64,000 nt of DNA, taken from positions 1 to 64,000 of the forward strand of contig JAFEBA010000082.1 in assembly GCA_018266105.1 (NCBI GenBank), written 5' to 3'. This DNA is from a bacterium (GTDB lineage: Bacteria > Vulcanimicrobiota > Xenobia > Xenobiales > JADMJV01). The position numbers and the translations under genes are program-made. The first letter of the stretch is position 1. Each line of letters begins with the position of its first letter. Below, piece after piece: positions 59,582 through 64,000 of this stretch. Below the pieces are notes generated by a model that was given only the letters and a program-made list of their open reading frames with translations, searched no databases and was not told the DNA's origin.

Positions 59582-59613
59582 TTGCCCTGATGACAGTATA
59601 ACAGTTATACTGT
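59582..59613 (+). promoter_or_regulatory. Promoter with palindromic operator before pilB-like gene
   Basis: A perfect inverted repeat ACAGTATAA-CAG-TTATACTGT (59593-59613) overlaps a -10 TATACT (59606-59611), with TTGCCC at 59582 giving an 18-base spacer. The palindrome over the -10 is where a dimeric repressor would act. Confidence 0.55.
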
Positions 59614-59648
59614 TATCACTCTCAGGGGATTCGAGGAGGGACACCAAC

Positions 59649-60020
59649 GTGCTGGAAGATTTAACGAACACCCTTTTGGCTGATCGACTATTGACCGAAA
59701 GCCAGTTGCAACGAGCCCAGGAACAGGCTCGTCGCAGCACCTGCGCCTTGCAAAAGGTGATCGTCGAACTGGGATTCGTCACCGAAAAAGAGCTGGTCGA
59801 GGCCATTGGGCGCAGGCTCGGAGTGGGATTTGTCGACCTGGACGGACTGACCCTGGACGGCGATCTGGCCCGCCTGGTGCCAGAGCATCTGGCCAAACGC
59901 TACAAAGTCTTCCCGGTCAGCCAGAACGGTAACCGCCTGACCCTTGCCATGTCCGACCCCATGAATGTCATTGCCGTGGACGACATCCGTCTGGTGACGG
60001 GTTTGAAATCGAGACCCTGA
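59649..60020 (+). CDS. MshEN domain of a second PilB-like ATPase, zero-frame product
   Basis: 123 residues, GTG start with GAGGAGG upstream. The sequence (TNTLLADRLLTESQLQRAQEQAR, VTEKELVEAIGRRLGVGFVDL, RLTLAMSDPMNVIAVDDIRLVTG) is the N-terminal MshEN/GspE_N domain of a PilB-type ATPase, a domain that binds c-di-GMP in several relatives. It stops at TGA 60018-60020, but the ATPase continues immediately in the -1 frame at 60005 as VTGLEIETLIAPEAAIERTL. Either a programmed -1 shift (see 59999-60040), a disrupted gene, or a sequence error. If it is not shifted the product is a lone MshEN domain. Confidence 0.72.
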   Translation: MLEDLTNTLLADRLLTESQLQRAQEQARRSTCALQKVIVELGFVTEKELVEAIGRRLGVGFVDLDGLTLDGDLARLVPEHLAKRYKVFPVSQNGNRLTLAMSDPMNVIAVDDIRLVTGLKSRP

Positions 60021-60040
60021 TCGCGCCGGAAGCCGCGATC
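59999..60040 (+). other. Candidate -1 frameshift site with downstream hairpin
   Basis: The heptamer G GGT TTG (59999-60005) lies in the zero frame as X XXY YYZ, the canonical slippery form. The perfect inverted repeat GATCGCG / CGCGATC (60019-60025 and 60034-60040) begins 13 bases after it and covers the zero-frame stop. The -1 frame continues the PilB sequence without loss of any expected residue. Confidence 0.6.
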
Positions 60041-61369
60041 GAGCGCACCCTGAGTAAAGTCTATGGAACCACCGACCTGGTCACCACCTTCGAAGACGAA
60101 GTGAAGGGTCTGAGCGGCACCGACGTGCAGGGAGTCTTCGGCGAACAGGAGTCCGAGGAAGAGATCTCCCTGGAAGACCTGCAAAAGCGCATGGAAGAGG
60201 CACCCATTGTGCGTATGGTCAACCTGATCATCTCCCAGGCCATCCTCGACAAAGCTTCTGACATCCACATCGAACCCGAATCGCGAGCCGTGCGCATACG
60301 CTATCGCGTGGACGGCGTGCTTCACGAGGTCATGACCACGCCCAAGCATATTCAGGCTCCCATGGTGTCCCGACTGAAAATTATGGCCTCCATGGACATC
60401 GCCGAACGACGCATCCCTCTGGACGGAAAGATCCATCTCACCCACGAGGGCAAGGAATACGACCTGCGCGTGTCCACGATTCCCACCGTCCACGGAGAGA
60501 AGACGGTGATGCGAATTCTAGACAAAAACAGCGTGCAGTTGGGCCTGAACAAACTGGGTTTCCAGCAAGAAAACTTGCGACTCTGGGAATCCCTGGTGGA
60601 AAAACCCTACGGCATGCTGCTGGTCACCGGGCCCACCGGTTCGGGCAAGTCCACCACCCTCTACTCCTGCCTGAACAAGCTCAATCAGGGAGAGCGCAAT
60701 CTGACCACGGTGGAAGACCCGGTGGAGTATCAGATTCCTGGAATCAACCAGGTGCAGACCAACAACAAGGCCGGGCTCAATTTCGCAACCGCATTGCGCT
60801 CTTTCCTACGGCAGGACCCGGACATCCTGATGGTAGGAGAAATCCGCGACGGCGAAACCGCCAAAATTGCCGTCGAGGCGGCCCTGACCGGACATCTGGT
60901 GCTTTCCACCCTGCATACCAACGACGCTTGCGGTGCTATTTCGCGCCTGACCGAGATGGGAGTAGAGCCCTTTCTGGTTTCCTCTGCCCTGGTGGGAGTA
61001 CTGGCCCAGCGCCTGGCCCGGCAAATTTGTCCAAACTGCAAGGTGGGCTACCGGCCCCTTCAGGATTCGCTGCGAAAACTGGGACTGAGCGTGTACGCCG
61101 AAAACGACATCAACTTCTACCGAGGACGCGGCTGCGAACATTGCAAGGGCACCGGCTACCGCGGCCGCAGCGGAATCCATGAAATTCTCACAATCAGCGA
61201 CCGCGTGCGAGCTCTGATCCTGAACAACGCCTCCAGCGCGGAGCTGCGCCAAGCGGCGGTCGAAGACGGGATGCGTACGATGCAATACGACGCCATCCAG
61301 AAAGTGCTTGCAGGCTGGACCTCATTGGAAGAATGCTTGCGCGTGATCGCCGTCGAGGGGTCGGAATGA
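60005..61369 (+). CDS. pilB: PilB/GspE-type ATPase core, -1 frame continuation
   Basis: 454 residues continuing the MshEN domain after the shift (573 in all, the normal PilB length). ASDIHIEPE, VSRLKIMASMDIAERRIP, GPTGSGKST (Walker A), VGEIRDGET (Walker B), STLHTND (His box) and the zinc-type CPNC...CEHC complete the ATPase. It would power pilus extension or type II secretion. If no shift occurs, an internal start near 60101 (GTG) might make the core alone. It resembles the ATPase part of the fusion at 19256-22471. The kinase gene follows 21 bases later. Confidence 0.85.
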   Translation, partial: EIETLIAPEAAIERTLSKVYGTTDLVTTFEDEVKGLSGTDVQGVFGEQESEEEISLEDLQKRMEEAPIVRMVNLIISQAILDKASDIHIEPESRAVRIRYRVDGVLHEVMTTPKHIQAPMVSRLKIMASMDIAERRIPLDGKIHLTHEGKEYDLRVSTIPTVHGEKTVMRILDKNSVQLGLNKLGFQQENLRLWESLVEKPYGMLLVTGPTGSGKSTTLYSCLNKLNQGERNLTTVEDPVEYQIPGINQVQTNNKAGLNFATALRSFLRQDPDILMVGEIRDGETAKIAVEAALTGHLVLSTLHTNDACGAISRLTEMGVEPFLVSSALVGVLAQRLARQICPNCKVGYRPLQDSLRKLGLSVYAENDINFYRGRGCEHCKGTGYRGRSGIHEILTISDRVRALILNNASSAELRQAAVEDGMRTMQYDAIQKVLAGWTSLEECLRVIAVEGSE

Positions 61370-61390
61370 GAAACGCGAAGCAAATCAAGC

Positions 61391-62419
61391 ATGCCAAAGC
61401 CGGGCACCGTTCTACAAGAACGCTACGAAATCATCAAGGTTCTGGGCGCGGGCGCCATGGGTCGAGTCTATCTGGCCCACCACTTGGGCCTGGGCGAGAA
61501 ACGCGTGGCCATCAAGCAACTTGAAATCCACGTGGACCCCGAGACCCTGGAGCTGGTCACCAGCGAATTCCAACGAGAAGCCACCATTCTGGCTCACCTG
61601 GACCACCCCGCATTAATTCGCGCCAGCGACTTTTTTGAAGAAGAAGGGCAGTGTTATATCGTGATGGATTACGTAGCCGGTCCCACTCTGTATGAGGTAT
61701 TGGAACAATCTCAAGGCCCACTTCCGGTCGACTGCGTTCTGGAATGGGCAGACCAACTGTGTGACGGATTGGAATACCTGCACAGCCGCACCCCTCCCAT
61801 CCTGCATCGAGATCTCAAGCCGGGCAACATCTTGCTCGATGACGTGGGCCGGGTGCGCCTGGTTGACTTTGGAATTGCGCGCTTTCAAGGCACCAATATG
61901 CGCACGGCCACGGTGCTCTCTGGCGCCGGGACGGCCGGCTTCGCACCAGTCGAACAATACTCGGGAGGAACGGATCAACGCAGCGACCTCTATGCGCTCG
62001 GAGCCACCATCTACTACTTGCTGACCCGCGAGATTCCGCCCAACAGTGTGGCCTTGCTGACTGGTGAAGAGGAGCTGCAACGGCCTCGGAATCTCAACCC
62101 GGAGATCTCCTTAGGATTGCAGGAGGTGCTTTTGAAAATGCTGGCTCTGAAGCGCGAGGACCGCTACCCGGACGTGACCGCCGCCCGAGCCGCTCTACGC
62201 GGGGTCAAGATTCCGGGCCAGAACACGGCTCTGCGAGAATTCAGAATCTGCGCGCTCTGCCGCCACCTTGACTGCCAGGAACACGGCCAGGTCTACGAGT
62301 TCAACTGCCGCAAGTTGGGCTGGAGCACGCAAGAGAAGTACATTTCACAGACGATGCAAGCACATCTGAAACTGCAGAAAGATCAACCCGATCAGTGTCC
62401 GTACTGGGAACCCTGCTAG
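61391..62419 (+). CDS. Ser/Thr protein kinase with Cys-rich C-terminus
   Basis: 342 residues. All catalytic motifs are intact: GAGAMGRVY (Gly loop), VAIKQL (Lys), HRDLKPGN, VDFGIA and the APE-equivalent APVEQ with PEQYSGGTDQRSDLYALG-like end. The kinase covers about 8-275. The remaining 65 residues contain CALC, DCQEHG, NCRKLGW and QCPYWEPC, a possible metal or redox cluster. No membrane segment. Lies 21 bases after the pilB-like gene, so pilus motor, FHA protein or ClpA-like protein are candidate targets. Confidence 0.92.
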   Translation: MPKPGTVLQERYEIIKVLGAGAMGRVYLAHHLGLGEKRVAIKQLEIHVDPETLELVTSEFQREATILAHLDHPALIRASDFFEEEGQCYIVMDYVAGPTLYEVLEQSQGPLPVDCVLEWADQLCDGLEYLHSRTPPILHRDLKPGNILLDDVGRVRLVDFGIARFQGTNMRTATVLSGAGTAGFAPVEQYSGGTDQRSDLYALGATIYYLLTREIPPNSVALLTGEEELQRPRNLNPEISLGLQEVLLKMLALKREDRYPDVTAARAALRGVKIPGQNTALREFRICALCRHLDCQEHGQVYEFNCRKLGWSTQEKYISQTMQAHLKLQKDQPDQCPYWEPC

Positions 62420-62868
62420 CGGTCCAGGCCCTGATTCCAGATTTTATCCATGGCTTTGCCGCCCGAGGCTCGATCCAGCACCTCGCCGGTGGCCTGATTG
62501 ATCTTCATGTATTCCGACTCGTGGTGAATTCCACCCGGCGACTGAATGCGATGCACATAGCAGTGAAGCACCGAGGTCTTGCTCCAGGAAAGCAGGCTGG
62601 GACGTTCCTGGCGCTCGACGAAGACTTCGCGAAGAATTTCTTCACCGCCGTCGTTCTTCTTTGAGCTCCAAAGCTCGACACGGTCTTCGGTTCTGGGGTC
62701 GTTGTCGACGTGAGCCCCGAAGAAGACCTCTGAATCTGGATGGTCGGTGTCGAATGGCTGAGCCGGCATGCCGGTGCTGAGCACCCGGCCGTCGGGGTGG
62801 GCCGTGAGAATGTCCTGCTTGGCCTGGGCATAGCGAGTGCGAGCACGAGCGGCATCTAAATGAATCAT
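62416..62868 (-). CDS. Hypothetical protein
   Basis: 150 residues, soluble, no signal or membrane segment. RARTRYAQAKQDILTAHPDGRVLST near the N-terminus, and EDRVELWSSKKNDGGEEIL, YVHRIQSPGGIHHESEYMKINQATGEV near the C-terminus look like a small alpha/beta domain. No family recognised. ATG start; it converges on the kinase gene with four bases overlap. Confidence 0.55.
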   Translation of the reverse strand: MIHLDAARARTRYAQAKQDILTAHPDGRVLSTGMPAQPFDTDHPDSEVFFGAHVDNDPRTEDRVELWSSKKNDGGEEILREVFVERQERPSLLSWSKTSVLHCYVHRIQSPGGIHHESEYMKINQATGEVLDRASGGKAMDKIWNQGLDR

Positions 62869-62916
62869 GGCTCAAGACTAGAACGGACGGCTGAATTAAG
62901 CCTGAAAAGAAGCGGC

Positions 62917-63759
62917 CTAAAGCTCGAACTCCAGACCTTCACGGGCCACTTCCACCTGAAGATCCTTGAGCTGGCGCAGCCAGGCGGCCACCTCGTCCAG
63001 TTCGCGATCGCTGCGCGAGGGGTCGTGGTGAGTGCAGATCAGTCTTTTGACCTTGGCGGCGCGGGCCAGCGCAATGGCGTCTTCATAGGTGGAATGGCCT
63101 CGGTCGCGGGCGATCTCCCGTTCATCAGGCAGAAACTGGGCGTCGTGGATGAGCACATCGACTTTCTCAGCCAGTTCCATGGCCTCGCTGCAATCCTCAG
63201 GCCGTGCCGGATACTCTACATCCGTCAGGTAGGCCACCCGCTTCTTCCGATATTCCACCCGATAACCCACCACGATGGACGAACTGGTGCCGCGGGGCAG
63301 AAAGCCCCAGCGTATCTTGGCTCCCAGGGCCTCGAACCAGGGATCGCTGGTGAGCGGGTTAACAGTCACATTGGCCCCCACCTCATCGTGAAAAAAGTTG
63401 GGCACCGGACAAAACTCCGGTCGCAATTGCTCCATCAAGTTCGCCAGCAAAGGCCGGTGGGGGTATCCGGCTCCATGGATGGTCACGTGGTTGTGCGGGA
63501 CATACATAACCGGTGCGAAAGGGATCCCTTGAATATGGTCCCAGTGGCAATGACTGAGCAGTATCTCCACGCAGTTATCGGCCGGGCGCTCATCCAGCAT
63601 GCGATTGGACTGCCAGCGCAAACCCAGGCCGGCGTCAAAAACCAGCGAGCGGCCCTGCCCCAGACGTAATTCAACGCAAGGGGTATTGCCACCGTAGTTT
63701 TGATTCTCCGCTTCGGGAGTGGCCACGGAGCCCCGTACCCCCCAAAAAGTCAGTCGCAC
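62917..63759 (-). CDS. MBL-fold metallohydrolase
   Basis: 280 residues. LTFWGVRGSVATPEAENQNYGGNTPCVEL at the N-terminus and SHCHWDHIQGI hold the zinc ligands (HxHxDH with Trp), with VAYLTDVEYP, LIHDAQF and GHSTYEDAI plus THHDPSRSD supplying the others; this layout matches PhnP/RNase Z-like hydrolases. Substrate unknown. GTG start overlapping the stop of the preceding gene by ten bases; its GHST and TH-x-D parts resemble the neighbour at 63750-64000, suggesting a tandem duplication. Confidence 0.85.
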   Translation of the reverse strand: MRLTFWGVRGSVATPEAENQNYGGNTPCVELRLGQGRSLVFDAGLGLRWQSNRMLDERPADNCVEILLSHCHWDHIQGIPFAPVMYVPHNHVTIHGAGYPHRPLLANLMEQLRPEFCPVPNFFHDEVGANVTVNPLTSDPWFEALGAKIRWGFLPRGTSSSIVVGYRVEYRKKRVAYLTDVEYPARPEDCSEAMELAEKVDVLIHDAQFLPDEREIARDRGHSTYEDAIALARAAKVKRLICTHHDPSRSDRELDEVAAWLRQLKDLQVEVAREGLEFEL

Positions 63760-64000
63760 GCGACCGTGCTACCCTCTTGGGCTGCGAACACCTTCAGACC
63801 TTTGGGCGGCTCGCAACGCTGGAGTCGCTCGAACTGTTGTGCGTCGTCGATCTCCGCGTTGTGATGAAACATAAAAAGATTTTTGACTTTGCAGCGCTTG
63901 CAGACATCGATAGCCTGCTCCAGGGTGGAGTGCCCCCAATGACTGCGCTGTTCATACTGCTGAGGCGTAAAAAAAGTATCGTAGATCACCGTGTGGGCTT
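63750..64000 (-). CDS. MBL-fold metallohydrolase, 5' end outside window
   Basis: The last 83 residues of a leftward gene whose start is beyond the window. IYDTFFTPQQY, WGHSTLEQAIDVCKRCKV and FMFHHNAEID match in order the C-terminal zinc-ligand region of the adjacent MBL protein. Only the C-terminus can be judged. Confidence 0.78.
   Translation of the reverse strand, partial: AHTVIYDTFFTPQQYEQRSHWGHSTLEQAIDVCKRCKVKNLFMFHHNAEIDDAQQFERLQRCEPPKGLKVFAAQEGSTVACD

Noticed and set aside
1..64000. Insertion sequences, prophage genes, integrases or restriction systems
   Set aside because: None seen in any frame; base composition and gene style look uniform.

Overview
This 64 kb window comes from a Gram-negative-type bacterium of roughly 60% G+C, with frequent GTG and TTG starts and tightly packed, often overlapping genes. 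The envelope genes point to a diderm: phosphatidylethanolamine synthesis (psd, pssA), MinCDE, TatA, type IV pilus/type II secretion parts, a lytic transglycosylase and a cell-wall amidase. Ser/Thr kinase, FHA, HD-GYP and PilZ-like proteins are abundant. I cannot name the species. The mix (carotenoid desaturases, membrane pyrophosphatase, FHA/kinase-linked pilus ATPases, many unrecognised proteins) suits a deep-branching, poorly cultivated phylum or a myxobacterium-like lifestyle better than a model proteobacterium. No insertion sequence, phage, CRISPR array or rRNA gene was seen; one tRNA-Leu(CAG) is present.

Layout. 1-2.8 kb: psd end, MazG-like, pssA, two pseudopilins. 2.9-9 kb: lytic transglycosylase, greA, pterin dehydratase, a cytochrome c, a TrmA/RlmD-type RNA methyltransferase, a NUDIX-MBL fusion and a second methyltransferase. 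8.9-13.7 kb: a soluble protein resembling the C-terminal domain of the FlhA/SctV export gate, a small orphan, a GNAT-like enzyme, galE, a PilZ-like protein and rpsD. 13.7-19.2 kb: secreted glycoside hydrolase, large membrane protein, folD. 19.3-25.3 kb: a pilus-type operon with a GAF-pseudokinase-PilB fusion, pilC and an HD-like regulator. 25.5-29.8 kb: hppA, tRNA-Leu and a pair of low-complexity paralogues. 29.9-40.3 kb: inactive rhomboid, TPR-HD-GYP, amidase, two CrtI-type desaturases, proC, ecfT, truA. 40.4-46 kb: a PGQ-repeat protein, minCDE, an HPt-like protein and glgA. 46-54 kb: a flavin oxidoreductase, Tic20-like protein, rnhA, FHA-FHA-phosphatase, YwbE, a papain-like protein, double GNAT and a second flavin oxidoreductase. 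54-64 kb: GroES-like, tatA, RlmD-like, a ClpA-like AAA+ protein with FHA partner, a second PilB split by a frameshift, a Ser/Thr kinase and two MBL hydrolases.

The most unusual material concerns pilus/secretion motors and phospho-signalling. One PilB-type ATPase is fused behind a kinase fold that has lost its catalytic residues. The other is interrupted exactly at a canonical G GGT TTG slippery heptamer followed by a hairpin, lies beside an apparently active kinase, an FHA protein and a ClpA-like unfoldase without a ClpP loop, and has a palindromic operator over its promoter. The orphan FlhA/SctV-C-like protein and several leaderless, signal-less, low-complexity or enzyme-bearing proteins (phosphatase, papain-like protease, PGQ repeat protein, paralogue pair) could belong to an unrecognised export system. 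That link is inference only.
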